In this document: piece by piece, positions 27,863 through 36,996 of the stretch
How positions within the stretch are numbered: position 1 is the first letter of the stretch
How the letters are laid out: each line of letters begins with the position of its first letter
DNA from: Alicyclobacillus suci
GTDB lineage: Bacteria > Bacillota > Bacilli > Alicyclobacillales > Alicyclobacillaceae
Length of the DNA stretch: 61,988 nt
NCBI RefSeq assembly: GCF_017329615.1
Contig: NZ_JAFMTW010000019.1
Location: forward strand, 1-61,988
Reading direction: 5' to 3'
Made by a program: the position numbers and the translations under genes
The notes under the pieces: model-generated
What the model saw: only the letters and a program-made list of their open reading frames with translations
Database searches by the model: none
What the model was told of the DNA's origin: nothing

Positions 27863-28660
27863 ATGCTTAAGACACGCGTAATCACAGCAACCGTGGCGGG
27901 ACTCGTGGTATTGGCGGTGTTGGTCATCGGCAATCCAACTGCGTGGCGGGCTTTGGTGTGGCTAGCCACTGTAGCTGGCGTCGTTGAATTTACCACCATG
28001 CACAGAGCAAAATGGTTTGGTCCATTGACACTATATGGGGTACTACTCGTCAGTTTGATAGAGTGGTTCCCGCGTTTTTTTTATCAGCCGGCTGTACTCT
28101 TTCTCGTGGTCGCGGTGGTCATTGCGGTGCCGGTCTTCAGTTTGAATCGCGTGCATGTACAATCGATGGCCGTACATACGTTTGGCGCGTTGTATATTGC
28201 CGTCGGGGGCTATTCTTTAAGTGAACTTCGGGCAATGCCTGTGGGTTGGTTCTGGCTTTGGCTGTTGTTGATAGCCGTTTGGATGACCGACACGGCAGCG
28301 TATTTCGTTGGAAGGTTCGTCAAAGGTCCTAAATTATTGCCAGAAATCAGCCCGAAAAAGACCATCAGTGGTTCTGTGGGTGGAATTTTTGGTGGAGCGA
28401 TAGGCGCCGTTATCTTCGGTGCGATTGCTTATCCTACATACGCTTTGTGGATTTACGCATTGCTTGGTGCAGTGATTTCCGTATTTGGTCAATTCGGCGA
28501 TTTGATTGAAAGTGCGTATAAACGGGCGGCAAACGTCAAAGACTCTGGTAAGTTGCTTCCAGGACATGGAGGTATGCTCGACCGGATCGACAGTCTGTTG
28601 TTTGCTTCTCCGTTTGCGTTTTGGATCATTGTGCACGGCGTCCATGGCTGGTTCCATTAG
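27863..28660 (+). CDS. cdsA: Phosphatidate cytidylyltransferase CdsA
   Basis: CdsA makes CDP-diacylglycerol, the precursor of all phospholipids. The 265-residue polytopic membrane protein (about seven to eight helices) carries the family signature near its C-terminus: SAYKRAANVKDSGKLLPGHG followed by GMLDRIDS. Same order as in B. subtilis (uppS-cdsA-dxr-rseP). Start ATG 27863 is close behind uppS. Confidence 0.95.
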   Translation: MLKTRVITATVAGLVVLAVLVIGNPTAWRALVWLATVAGVVEFTTMHRAKWFGPLTLYGVLLVSLIEWFPRFFYQPAVLFLVVAVVIAVPVFSLNRVHVQSMAVHTFGALYIAVGGYSLSELRAMPVGWFWLWLLLIAVWMTDTAAYFVGRFVKGPKLLPEISPKKTISGSVGGIFGGAIGAVIFGAIAYPTYALWIYALLGAVISVFGQFGDLIESAYKRAANVKDSGKLLPGHGGMLDRIDSLLFASPFAFWIIVHGVHGWFH

Positions 28661-28716
28661 GCCATACAGTGGGAGTGGTGCGCGCTCTAGGCCAAATTGA
28701 GAGGTGACCCTGACAG

Positions 28717-29871
28717 ATGAAAACCGTAGCGGTGCTTGGTTCGACAGGGGCGATTGGGACGCGAACGCTGGAGGTCGTCGACGCCCTGGGGGGCGAAGTG
28801 CGTGTCAGCGTGCTTGTCGCTGGTCGAAATATGTCGGTTTTGGCGGAACAGGTGAAACGATTCCGGCCAGAATTGGTCAGCGTTGCTGATGAGGCGGCGC
28901 GAGATGAGTTGATGTTGAAGCTCTCGGGTGCTTTTGAGCCGGAAGTCTTGGTCGGCGACGAAGGCTTGGCGGCGTGTGCCGCATATCCGACAGACGTGGT
29001 GGTCAATGCTGTGATGGGTGCGCGCGGCATTCGTCCGGCACTGGAGGCAGTTCGCCGCAAGGCGCGTTTAGCGTTGGCCAACAAGGAGTGTCTTGTGGCG
29101 GCGGGGCATTTCATTATGGAAGCCGCCCGTGCGTCTGGTGCCGAAGTGATTCCGGTCGATAGCGAGCATTGTGCGCTGTTTCAGTGTATGTTGGCTGGCA
29201 GCTCAGACGAGGTGGAACGGTGGATACTCACTGCGTCGGGTGGACCGTTTCGAACGTTCTCGAAGGAGCAATTGGCGCATGTGACGGTGGCTGATGCGCT
29301 TCGTCATCCGAACTGGAGCATGGGGCAAAAGATCACCATCGATTCCGCGACGATGATGAACAAAGGACTTGAAGTTATCGAAGCGCATCATTTGTTCAAT
29401 GCACCATATGATAAGATCAAGGTGCTCGTACATCCGGAAAGTATTGTTCACTCGATGGTGGAATATGCGGACGGATCTGTGATGGCACAGTTGGCCACGC
29501 ACGATATGCGTTTACCGATTCAGTATGCATTGACATATCCAGAACGTGTAAAATTGTCGTGGCCGCGACTCGACTTCGCACAGTACAATCAACTGTCGTT
29601 TGCTGAACCTGACATGGAACGTTTCCCGGCGTTGCGCCTGGCGATTGAGGCGGGACGAGCAGGTGGCCTCGCGCCGTGCGTGATGAACGCTGCGAATGAA
29701 GTTGCCGTGGAAGCGTTTCTTCAAGAGAAAATTGCGTTTACCCAAATTCCCGAGTTGGTGGAAGGGACACTGGAGGCGATGGCGCCAGGTACCGCACAGT
29801 CGTTGGAAGAGGTCCTGGCGGCGGATAGGCAGGCGCGGGTGTACGCGCGGCGTGTAGCATACGGGGCATAA
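28717..29871 (+). CDS. dxr: 1-deoxy-D-xylulose 5-phosphate reductoisomerase
   Basis: Dxr catalyses the second step of the MEP isoprenoid pathway, making the building blocks used by the neighbouring UppS. The 384-residue protein shows the NADPH-binding loop GSTGAIG (8-14), metal-binding D148 and E150 in VDSEHCALFQ, and a substrate loop with SGGPFR. The conserved block MGQKITIDSATMMNKGLEVI and HPESIVHSMVEY are also present. Confidence 0.97.
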   Translation: MKTVAVLGSTGAIGTRTLEVVDALGGEVRVSVLVAGRNMSVLAEQVKRFRPELVSVADEAARDELMLKLSGAFEPEVLVGDEGLAACAAYPTDVVVNAVMGARGIRPALEAVRRKARLALANKECLVAAGHFIMEAARASGAEVIPVDSEHCALFQCMLAGSSDEVERWILTASGGPFRTFSKEQLAHVTVADALRHPNWSMGQKITIDSATMMNKGLEVIEAHHLFNAPYDKIKVLVHPESIVHSMVEYADGSVMAQLATHDMRLPIQYALTYPERVKLSWPRLDFAQYNQLSFAEPDMERFPALRLAIEAGRAGGLAPCVMNAANEVAVEAFLQEKIAFTQIPELVEGTLEAMAPGTAQSLEEVLAADRQARVYARRVAYGA

Positions 29872-29954
29872 CAACGACGTAGTAGCGTGAGGCGGCATGT
29901 GCAGAAAGTACCTTTACCTTGTCGGAGACCACGTGAGGAGAGGCGGATGTACAG

Positions 29955-31226
29955 TTGCCTATCATTTCGAATTTGGAGTTCTATGTGAGGGCGGCCATCG
30001 CCATCATCTGTGTATTTCTTGTCTGTGTGACACTGCACGAGTTTGGACATTTTTACGTGGCCAAGAAGAGTGGTATTGCGGTTCCAGTGTTTAGCATTGG
30101 CTTTGGACCAAAGCTTGTAAAATGGAACCGTGGTGGAACGGAATATTCTATCCGACTGCTTCCGCTTGGTGGATTTGTGCAAATGGCTGGTGAAGCACCG
30201 CAGGAGACGTGGTTTCCGATTGGGCAGCGCGTCGCGTATGAATTGGACGACGAGTTGCGGATTATCCGTTTGGGAGATCCCAAGGATCTGAAGCAGGGGT
30301 ATGTTGGCACGGTTCGTCGCGTCGATTTAACCAATGCGATGGAGATGGCGATTGATACAGCACAAGGCGTTCGTACGTTTCAGGTAAAACCGTACGCGCG
30401 CGTGATGTTGAACAAGCGTTCTTCGATTCCCTTGGTGGAGCGGCATGAGCAAATGCTCGGAAAACCCCTCTGGAAGCGGGCTGCGGTGATTCTTGCGGGA
30501 CCGGTGATGAATTTTCTGTTGGCGGGCGTGTTATTTTCTATCGTCAACGTTTGTATTGGCATCGCGACGACGACCATCGGGCAAGTGGAACCAGGTACGC
30601 CTGCGCAAGCTGCGGGGCTAAGAGCGGGAGATCAGATTGTGGAGGTTAACCATCATTCTATCCACAGTTGGGATGATGTGGCTTCCTCTATCCAGTCCAG
30701 TTACGCGGCGGACCATGGGAAGCTTAAGCCGCTTGAACTCGTTGTGTCGCGTGCAGGGCAGCCAGAAACCGTCCAGGTCACGCCGAAGGTGGAAAATGGT
30801 GGCGCGATTATCGGAATTGAGTCAGCGGTCACGCACAATCCGCTGCGTGCGGTTCCGGCGGGTTTTGTGCAGATGGCTCGCGACACGGTGCTCACGGTAC
30901 AAGCGTACGGTCAACTGATTTCGCACCATCAGTTTTCCGCCCTGTCTGGTCCAGTGGGAATTGCTGATGTCATCACCCAACAAGCGAAAGTCGGCTTTTG
31001 GAATGTGGTGATGATTGCCGGGGTGCTCAGCTTAAACTTGGGGTTGTTTAACTTGATTCCGATTCCGGCGCTTGATGGTGGTAGATTGTTGTTTATGATT
31101 ATCGAGCTCGTCCGCGGTCGCAAGGTCGATCCGCAAAAAGAAGGATTCGTCCACTTTGTCGGCTTTGCGATTCTGATGTTGTTTGCGGTGGCCATCACGT
31201 ACCGCGATGTGACGCATTTGTTTTAA
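29955..31226 (+). CDS. rseP: Site-2 intramembrane metalloprotease RseP/RasP
   Basis: A 423-residue membrane zinc protease. HEFGH at 28-32 in the first transmembrane helix and PALDGG with D374 in a C-terminal helix supply the zinc ligands. One PDZ domain (about 200-275; GTPAQAAGLRAGDQIVEVN) lies between. In Bacillus, RasP cleaves anti-sigma factors and FtsL. TTG 29955 follows GAGGAGAGGCGG. Residues about 75-155 include an insertion between the first helix and the region before the PDZ domain, common in RasP proteins. Confidence 0.95.
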   Translation: MPIISNLEFYVRAAIAIICVFLVCVTLHEFGHFYVAKKSGIAVPVFSIGFGPKLVKWNRGGTEYSIRLLPLGGFVQMAGEAPQETWFPIGQRVAYELDDELRIIRLGDPKDLKQGYVGTVRRVDLTNAMEMAIDTAQGVRTFQVKPYARVMLNKRSSIPLVERHEQMLGKPLWKRAAVILAGPVMNFLLAGVLFSIVNVCIGIATTTIGQVEPGTPAQAAGLRAGDQIVEVNHHSIHSWDDVASSIQSSYAADHGKLKPLELVVSRAGQPETVQVTPKVENGGAIIGIESAVTHNPLRAVPAGFVQMARDTVLTVQAYGQLISHHQFSALSGPVGIADVITQQAKVGFWNVVMIAGVLSLNLGLFNLIPIPALDGGRLLFMIIELVRGRKVDPQKEGFVHFVGFAILMLFAVAITYRDVTHLF

Positions 31227-31280
31227 GAGAGACAGGGACTGTTTTCGCTTGGGATACCCAAAGGTGAAATCTTGTCCTTG

Positions 31281-31367
31281 ACGCTCGCTAGACACCCTGT
31301 AGCGGTTGGTTGGATTCGCATTGCGAAGCGACCGATTGGATGATGAGGGTGTCTGGCGGGCGTTTTT
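31281..31367 (+). terminator. Long-stem terminator with structured loop after rseP
   Basis: An 18-bp stem (arms 31281-31298 and 31346-31363, three G-U or similar weak pairs) ends in GTTTTTAA. The 47-nt apical region holds a further small hairpin TTCGC-ATT-GCGAA (31314-31326). Another short hairpin TTGGG-ATA-CCCAA (31249-31261) sits upstream. It may simply end the uppS-rseP transcript, or be part of a regulated leader for pheA. Confidence 0.75.
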
Positions 31368-31397
31368 AATTTGGTCGTCTTTTACAGCTTGCCACGG

Positions 31398-31403
31398 TAT
31401 AAT
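31398..31403 (+). promoter_or_regulatory. Candidate -10 element for pheA
   Basis: A perfect TATAAT about 56 bp before the pheA start and 31 bp after the terminator above. No good -35 is present at 16-19 nt spacing (TTGGTC lies at 21 nt), so strength or activator dependence is open. Confidence 0.45.
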
Positions 31404-31458
31404 CATAAAAACGTGGCCTGCTGTCTAAAGTGGCCATCATCAGCCGGGAGGATATGTT

Positions 31459-32424
31459 GTGGAATTATTTTATCTTGGTCCGGAAGGGACACATAGCCAT
31501 GATGCCGCGTTGCGACTTCGTGACGCGATGCTACCGAGCGCAACGGTTACCGCTTGCTCAACCATTCCGACGGTCATTGACCGGACACAGAGGGCGGCGG
31601 GTGAGGGGCTAGCCTGTGTTCCGATTGAAAACAGCATTCAAGGTGCAGTCGCACAGACGTGGGACACGCTGATGAAATCGGTTGCGGACGGCGTGACGAC
31701 GCAATCATTGTCAATTTTGGCTGCGTTGACGCTGCCCATTCACCACTACGCCATTTATCCAATTGGCACTTCTTTCAATGACGTCGTTGCAGTCTATTCG
31801 CATCCACAGGCGCTTGCGCAGTGCCAACATCACTTGGCGCAGATGTTCCCAAATGCACTACCGGTTGCGACGAATAGTACAGCTGAGGCGGTTCAATATG
31901 TCGCAAAAGAGGTGGGGCGTAATGGTATGGCGCAAACATCGGCTGTTGCTATCGCAGGTCGCCGCGCGGCCGAGCGCTACGGCCTGATTGCGTCGGATGA
32001 CCCTATTGAAGACCAGCCGGGGAATGCGACGCGCTTTGCGTTGGTTGCTCCAGTTGGCAGCGTCGCGGAGGCGAAAGACGACCTTCTGAAGCTCTCAGTA
32101 CCGGGTGAGTGGGTGCCTGCACCGGAGTGGACGTACACCGAGTACGTCGTCTCGCTGTGCCTACATGGCGTTGCGCATTGTCCAGGTGGCCTTGTCGGGG
32201 CGCTTTTGCCTTTTGCCCAAGCTGGTTTAAATTTGGGGCGTGTGGAGTCGCGTCCGGTGGGAGATCAGTTGGGCAATTACGTGTTTTATTTAGATGTGTC
32301 TTTTCCACCGCAAACGAACGTCGCGGAGATAACGAATTTCTTGAGTCCGGTCACGAGGCAGTTGGCTGACAACGGGGTGCGCATCGTCCAATTAGGCAGT
32401 TATCCAATCTATCAAGTGCAATAG
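31459..32424 (+). CDS. pheA: Prephenate dehydratase
   Basis: Converts prephenate to phenylpyruvate in phenylalanine synthesis. The 321-residue product has the dehydratase domain (YLGPEGTHSHDAAL at about 5-18; VPIENSIQGAV near 54; GNATRFALV near 191, with the essential TRF) and a C-terminal ACT domain for Phe feedback (GGLVGALLPF and VESRP, about 240-260). No chorismate mutase domain. GTG 31459 follows GGGAGGAT. This gene is not at this place in B. subtilis. Confidence 0.95.
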   Translation: MELFYLGPEGTHSHDAALRLRDAMLPSATVTACSTIPTVIDRTQRAAGEGLACVPIENSIQGAVAQTWDTLMKSVADGVTTQSLSILAALTLPIHHYAIYPIGTSFNDVVAVYSHPQALAQCQHHLAQMFPNALPVATNSTAEAVQYVAKEVGRNGMAQTSAVAIAGRRAAERYGLIASDDPIEDQPGNATRFALVAPVGSVAEAKDDLLKLSVPGEWVPAPEWTYTEYVVSLCLHGVAHCPGGLVGALLPFAQAGLNLGRVESRPVGDQLGNYVFYLDVSFPPQTNVAEITNFLSPVTRQLADNGVRIVQLGSYPIYQVQ

Positions 32425-32433
32425 TTTTATATG

Positions 32434-32476
32434 AAAAAATACGTCCGTGCAGTGAAGTCGCACAGACGTATTTTTT
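32434..32476. terminator. Bidirectional terminator between pheA and typA
   Basis: AAAAAATACGTCCGTGC, 9-nt loop, GCACAGACGTATTTTTT: 17 positions with a single C-A mismatch. A- and T-runs flank both sides, so it can stop both the plus-strand pheA and the minus-strand typA transcripts. Confidence 0.9.
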
Positions 32477-32522
32477 GGCTTTATAGAAGCAGCCGATGGT
32501 AGGGGCCAGAACTGTTACTCCA

Positions 32523-34355
32523 TCAGTCTTGACGCTTTTTCTTTTGTGCCCGCTCGCGCTCGCTTTTGTTCAGGATGCGTTTGCGCAGGCGGATGGCGTG
32601 CGGTGTGATTTCGCACAATTCATCGTCCTCGATGTACGTCATCGACTCTTCTAATGACAACGTACGAGCGGCTTTCAAACGAACGGTTTCGTCTTTCGTC
32701 GCAGAGCGGACGTTTGATTGGTGCTTGGCCTTGGTAACATTGACCGTTAAGTCGTTTTCACGCGTATGTTCTCCGACAATCATACCTTCGTAGACGGGTG
32801 TCCCAGGGGTGACAAACATCGTCCCGCGGTCTTCCAAGTTGCCCAGGCTGTACGCTGTCGCATCGCCGGTGTCCATCGAAACCAGTACACCCTGGCGCCT
32901 GGTTGTGACCGCACCTCGCCACTCGCCGTACTCGTGGAAGCGGTGGTGCATCGTTCCGTAGCCTTTTGTCAACGTCAAGAACTCTGTCCGGAAACCGATG
33001 AGGCCGCGCGTCGGAACGTGAAAGACGAGACGCGTCATATCGCCTTGCTCGCTCGGTTGCAAGTTGACCATTTCGCCCTTGCGGTACCCAAGTGCTTCAA
33101 TGATAGATCCGACGGCATCGGATGGTACGTCCGCGACGAATTCTTCAATTGGTTCGAGCTTGCGGCCGTTTTCTTCGCGCAAGATGACGTGCGGACGCGA
33201 GACGGCGAGTTCGTACCCTTCGCGGCGCATTGTCTCAATCAAGATGGACAGGTGAAGTTCACCCCGGCTGGCCACGAGGAAGACGTCCGCATCTTCTGTT
33301 TCCTCGACGCGAAGACTGACGTCAGATTCCAATTCTTGGAACAAACGTTCCCGTAGTTTGCGAGATGTGACGTGTGTGCCATCTTGTCCAGCAAACGGAC
33401 TGTCGTTCACGCGGAATGTCATTTCCAGTGTCGGCTCGTCAATTCGCAGCAGCGGCAGCGCCTCGGGGACGTTTATGTCGGCGACCGTTTCACCCACCAT
33501 AATTTCGGGAATGCCGGCAACAGCGACAATATCTCCGGCGCTTGCGCGCTCCACTTCGATGCGGCGCAGCCCTTGGTGTGCGAATAGTTTCACGATGCGC
33601 CGTTGCACGACGGTGCCATCGCGCTGAATCAGGGCGACGGTTTCACCTTGACGCAAGACGCCGCGTGCAATGCGGCCAATGCCGATGCGACCAAGGTAGT
33701 CGTTGTAGTCGAGCATTGTGACTTGCCATTGAAGGGGTCCTGCCGGGTTGACATCGGGTTCCGGAATATGGTCGATAATGGCTTCGAAGAGCGGAACCAT
33801 ATTTTCGCCTGGAACAGCCGGGTCGTTCGTGGCTGTGCCTTGGATGGCTGAAGTGTAGACGACTGGGAATTCCAGTTGTTCCTCGTTGGCCCCGAGGTCA
33901 ATCAATAAATCCAACACTTCGTCGACGACTTCGAGTGGGCGGGCGTTGGGCCGGTCCATCTTGTTGACGACGACGACAGGGACGAGACCGGCGCCGAGCG
34001 CTTTTTCGAGCACGAAGCGAGTCTGCGGCATGACGCCTTCAAATGCATCCACGACGAGAAGCACGCCGTCGACCATCTTGACGATGCGTTCGACCTCGCC
34101 GGAAAAGTCGGCGTGGCCTGGCGTGTCGACCAGGTTGATGCGATAATCTTTATAAGGAATTGATGTTGTTTTCGCGAGAATGGTAATGCCGCGCTCGCGC
34201 TCCAGGTCATTTGAATCCATGGCCCGCTCGTTGACCTGCTCGTTGTCGCGGAAGAGTCCCGACTGGCGAAGCAATTGGTCGACGAGGCTGGTTTTGCCGT
34301 GGTCGACGTGGGCGACAATGGCGACATTGCGCATCCGGGTTGTCTCGGTATGCAT
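32523..34355 (-). CDS. typA: Ribosome-associated GTPase TypA/BipA
   Basis: A 610-residue translational GTPase of the EF-G class that acts in 50S assembly and in stress or cold adaptation. G1 is [10 protein letters not shown] (about 13-22), the switch 2 motif DTPGHADF and NKMDRPNA follow, and the C-terminal BipA-specific region has [11 protein letters not shown]. The start ATG (34353-34355) lies behind AAGGAGG; the open frame extends 62 codons upstream without similarity. It is the only long minus-strand gene in the window, and lies where B. subtilis has proS-polC. Confidence 0.96.
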   Translation of the reverse strand: MHTETTRMRNVAIVAHVDHGKTSLVDQLLRQSGLFRDNEQVNERAMDSNDLERERGITILAKTTSIPYKDYRINLVDTPGHADFSGEVERIVKMVDGVLLVVDAFEGVMPQTRFVLEKALGAGLVPVVVVNKMDRPNARPLEVVDEVLDLLIDLGANEEQLEFPVVYTSAIQGTATNDPAVPGENMVPLFEAIIDHIPEPDVNPAGPLQWQVTMLDYNDYLGRIGIGRIARGVLRQGETVALIQRDGTVVQRRIVKLFAHQGLRRIEVERASAGDIVAVAGIPEIMVGETVADINVPEALPLLRIDEPTLEMTFRVNDSPFAGQDGTHVTSRKLRERLFQELESDVSLRVEETEDADVFLVASRGELHLSILIETMRREGYELAVSRPHVILREENGRKLEPIEEFVADVPSDAVGSIIEALGYRKGEMVNLQPSEQGDMTRLVFHVPTRGLIGFRTEFLTLTKGYGTMHHRFHEYGEWRGAVTTRRQGVLVSMDTGDATAYSLGNLEDRGTMFVTPGTPVYEGMIVGEHTRENDLTVNVTKAKHQSNVRSATKDETVRLKAARTLSLEESMTYIEDDELCEITPHAIRLRKRILNKSERERAQKKKRQD

Positions 34356-34436
34356 AGGATCCTCCTTCTGTTCGGCACTGCCACATGCACATAAACATGC
34401 GCTATAATCTGATCTTAGATGTAGAGTGCCGCTAAA

Positions 34437-34465
34437 ACGATAGCACGAAGCGACGCAGTTGACAA
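34437..34465 (-). promoter_or_regulatory. Candidate promoter for typA
   Basis: Read on the minus strand: TTGTCA (34460-34465), 17 nt, TATCGT (34437-34442), about 80 nt upstream of the typA start. The -35 overlaps a plus-strand TTGACA (34459-34464), so the intergenic region is divergently arranged. Confidence 0.5.
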
Positions 34466-34477
34466 TCAAAGGAGTAT

Positions 34478-34506
34478 TTGCAGGCGTTTTCTGTCGATGA
34501 TATAAT
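34478..34506 (+). promoter_or_regulatory. Strong promoter of the rimP-nusA-infB operon
   Basis: TTGCAG (34478-34483), 17 nt, TATAAT (34501-34506), with the extended -10 TGA directly before it. The resulting leader is about 110 nt. Confidence 0.75.
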
Positions 34507-34539
34507 ATTGACGTTAGGCTTCGTATACCGTGTACGGAC

Positions 34540-34564
34540 AAGAGTGGGGCAATTTCCCACTCTT
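34540..34564 (+). other. Leader hairpin upstream of rimP
   Basis: AAGAGTGGG, 7-nt loop, CCCACTCTT: nine perfect pairs followed by TGATTTATG, in the 5' leader of the rimP operon. The short T-poor tail would make a weak attenuator. A NusA-feedback site is an inference only. Confidence 0.6.
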
Positions 34565-34622
34565 TGATTTATGCTTGGCACTTTTCGGCGTACGGGTGGC
34601 GAAAGCACAAGGAGGATGACGT

Positions 34623-35096
34623 GTGGCCAAAGAACGTGTGACAGACATTGTGGAGCGATTGGCGCAGCCAATTGCAGAAGCACAGCACGTTGAGCTAGTT
34701 GATGTGGAGTACAAAAAAGAAGGTGCCAATTGGTATCTTCGTGTCTTCATCGACAAACCGGAAGGTGTAGACATCGACGATTGCAGCCGAGTCAGCGAGC
34801 AGCTGTCTGAACAGCTAGACATCGTGGACCCGATTCCGACCGCGTACTTCCTTGAGGTGTCGTCTCCCGGCGCGGAACGTCCGCTAAAAAAACCTGCGGA
34901 TTTTGTGCGGGCGGTCGGCGAATACGTACACATTTCGCTGTACGAACCGCTTGACGGACAAAAGGTGTTTGAGGGTTTTTTGCGCAGTTATGAGGAGACG
35001 CAGTTAACCTTGGAAGTCCGCATCAAAACGCGGACGAAAGAGGTTGTTATCCCGACTGAGAAGATTGCGCAGGCGCGCCTTGCCGTTCAACTTTAA
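34623..35096 (+). CDS. rimP: Ribosome maturation factor RimP
   Basis: RimP (157 residues) helps the early assembly of the 30S subunit. It shows VELVDVEYKKEGANWYLRVF (about 21-40), the acidic DIDDCSRVSEQL and LEVSSPGAERPL segments and a C-terminal Sm-like barrel. GTG 34623 is 6 nt after AAGGAGGATG. First gene of a long operon. Confidence 0.95.
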   Translation: MAKERVTDIVERLAQPIAEAQHVELVDVEYKKEGANWYLRVFIDKPEGVDIDDCSRVSEQLSEQLDIVDPIPTAYFLEVSSPGAERPLKKPADFVRAVGEYVHISLYEPLDGQKVFEGFLRSYEETQLTLEVRIKTRTKEVVIPTEKIAQARLAVQL

Positions 35097-35200
35097 AGTC
35101 CGTGGGCGCATGCCCCGTGCGGTTTCGACATCGATTGTATGTCATCAACTCGTTGTGCAGTTTGTAAAAATACGGTGCGGAGAGGGGGAGATTCCCTTCC

Positions 35201-36325
35201 ATGAACGTTGACTTTTTAGAGGCGCTCGAACAATTGGCGCGGGAAAAAGGGATTGATAAGGAAGTACTCCTAGAAGCGATTGAAGCCGCTCTTATCTCTG
35301 GTTATAAACGCAATTTTAATTCGGCTGCGAACGTCCGTGTCGACATCCATCGCGACAATGGTGAAGTTCGCGTGTTTGCCCGGAAGACGGTCGTTGAGGA
35401 GCCGGAAGATACGCGTTTAGAAATTTCTCTAGATGCGGCGCGAGACATGAATCCGAACTACCAGGTCGGCGATGTCGTCGAAATCGAGGTTACGCCGCGG
35501 GATTTCGGACGAATTGCGGCGCAGACGGCCAAACAGGTGGTCACGCAGCGCATTCGAGAAGCGGAACGCTCAGTCATCTATGGAAAGTTTGTCGACCGTG
35601 AGGAAGAGGTCGTGACGGGCATCGTGGCGAGGATTGACCCGCGTGTCGCGTATATTGACTTAGGTGAGACGGAAGCGATTTTGCCACAGTCGGAACAGAT
35701 GCCGACGGATAAACTACAGATGGGTGACCGGATTAAGGTGTTTATCGCGCGCGTGGAGCGGACCACGAAAGGACCGCAAATTGTTGTTTCGCGCAGTCAT
35801 CCAGGTCTGTTGAAACGGCTTTTCGAGCTCGAGGTACCAGAAATTTATGATGGTGTCGTGGAAATTAAGGCGGTTTCCCGAGAAGCCGGGTATCGCTCGA
35901 AAATCGCCGTCCACTCGAGAAATCCGGAGGTTGATCCCATTGGCGCCTGTGTCGGGACGCGCGGTGTGCGGGTACAGTCTGTGGTGACGGAGCTGAATGG
36001 GGAAAAAGTCGACATCGTCGAGTGGAGTGAAGACCCAGCCACCTTCGTCGCGAATGCACTGTCTCCTGCTAAGGTACTCGACGTCCAGATTGACGAAGAG
36101 GAGAAGGTGGCCCGAACCATTGTGCCGGATTACCAGTTGTCTTTGGCGATTGGCAAGGAAGGGCAGAACGCGCGATTGGCCGCCCGGTTAACGGGTTGGA
36201 AAATTGACATCAAAAATGAGACGCAGGCTTCGGAAAATGGTTTGTTTGGTGATTTCGACGGCGCTTCTGACGAAGATGAGGATGAAATTGGGCAATTGTC
36301 GGATGACTGGCTGACGGAACCGTGA
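35201..36325 (+). CDS. nusA: Transcription termination/antitermination factor NusA
   Basis: NusA binds RNA polymerase and controls pausing, termination and antitermination. The 374-residue form has the N-terminal domain (about 1-125), S1 domain (about 135-200) and two KH domains ([11 protein letters not shown] near 247-257 and [20 protein letters not shown] near 313-332), and lacks the C-terminal acidic repeats of enterobacteria. An acidic Asp/Glu tail ends it. AGAGGGGGAGA precedes ATG. Confidence 0.97.
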   Translation: MNVDFLEALEQLAREKGIDKEVLLEAIEAALISGYKRNFNSAANVRVDIHRDNGEVRVFARKTVVEEPEDTRLEISLDAARDMNPNYQVGDVVEIEVTPRDFGRIAAQTAKQVVTQRIREAERSVIYGKFVDREEEVVTGIVARIDPRVAYIDLGETEAILPQSEQMPTDKLQMGDRIKVFIARVERTTKGPQIVVSRSHPGLLKRLFELEVPEIYDGVVEIKAVSREAGYRSKIAVHSRNPEVDPIGACVGTRGVRVQSVVTELNGEKVDIVEWSEDPATFVANALSPAKVLDVQIDEEEKVARTIVPDYQLSLAIGKEGQNARLAARLTGWKIDIKNETQASENGLFGDFDGASDEDEDEIGQLSDDWLTEP

Positions 36326-36364
36326 TGCTTGGCGCACGCCGTGATTGTGAAGGGAGGGGAGTAC

Positions 36365-36646
36365 ATGACGACCGTTCGAAAAGTGCCGTTGCGAAAATGT
36401 GTTGGGTGCCAAGAGATGAAGCCTAAGCGCGAACTTATCCGCGTTGTGCATACGCCTGAAGACGAGGTGCTAATAGACCCGACTGGTAAACGAAATGGCC
36501 GTGGCGCCTATTTGTGCCCGAACGAGGCGTGCTTGTTGGCAGCCCAGAAGCGCAAGTCGTTGGAACGCGCGCTCAAGATAAGCATTCCTGACGTTGTGTA
36601 TACCCAACTGTCACAGCAATTGCAGCAGGCGGTGAAGCCGTCGTGA
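36365..36646 (+). CDS. ylxR: YlxR family nucleic-acid-binding protein (RnpM)
   Basis: A 93-residue protein with [19 protein letters not shown] (about 10-28) and [14 protein letters not shown] (about 47-60), the YlxR hallmarks. In B. subtilis the protein, also named RnpM, is reported to bind the RNase P RNA and modulate its activity. ATG 36365 follows GGAGGGGAG. The stop overlaps ylxQ. Confidence 0.92.
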   Translation: MTTVRKVPLRKCVGCQEMKPKRELIRVVHTPEDEVLIDPTGKRNGRGAYLCPNEACLLAAQKRKSLERALKISIPDVVYTQLSQQLQQAVKPS

Positions 36647-36996
36647 GTGGCTCGCTGATGGATAAAATTTTGGGCCTTCTGGGGCTAGCTCGCCGCGCTG
36701 GAGCGATTGTCGACGGGCAGGACAGAATCCTTTCTGCGGTGACTTCGGGCCAGGCGAAACTTGTCGTGGTCACGGAGGACGCCGGCGCCAATGGGCGTAA
36801 AAAGTTACACGACAAGGCGAATACGTACGGTGTTCCGGTTGTGACATTTGCCAACAAAGTAACGTTGGGTAGGGCTGTCGGACGTGATACAGCAGCCGCG
36901 GTGGCGATTATCGACGCCGGGTTTGCGAAAAAGCTGCTGGAACGATTCGGTGAACTACACGGAGGTGGAGCGATTGACAAAAGTTCGAGTGTATGA
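36643..36996 (+). CDS. ylxQ: YlxQ, L7Ae/L30e-family RNA-binding protein
   Basis: A 117-residue member of the L7Ae/L30e kink-turn-binding group. The motif [18 protein letters not shown] (about 12-29) begins the fold, and [10 protein letters not shown] follows. Related proteins bind K-turns in vitro. GTG 36643 overlaps the ylxR stop (GTGA); infB starts inside its 3' end. Confidence 0.9.
   Translation: MSGSLMDKILGLLGLARRAGAIVDGQDRILSAVTSGQAKLVVVTEDAGANGRKKLHDKANTYGVPVVTFANKVTLGRAVGRDTAAAVAIIDAGFAKKLLERFGELHGGGAIDKSSSV

Noticed and set aside
34356..34541. A 62-codon N-terminal extension of TypA
   Set aside because: It crosses the SD and the typA promoter region and has no similarity; ATG 34355 behind AAGGAGG is the start.
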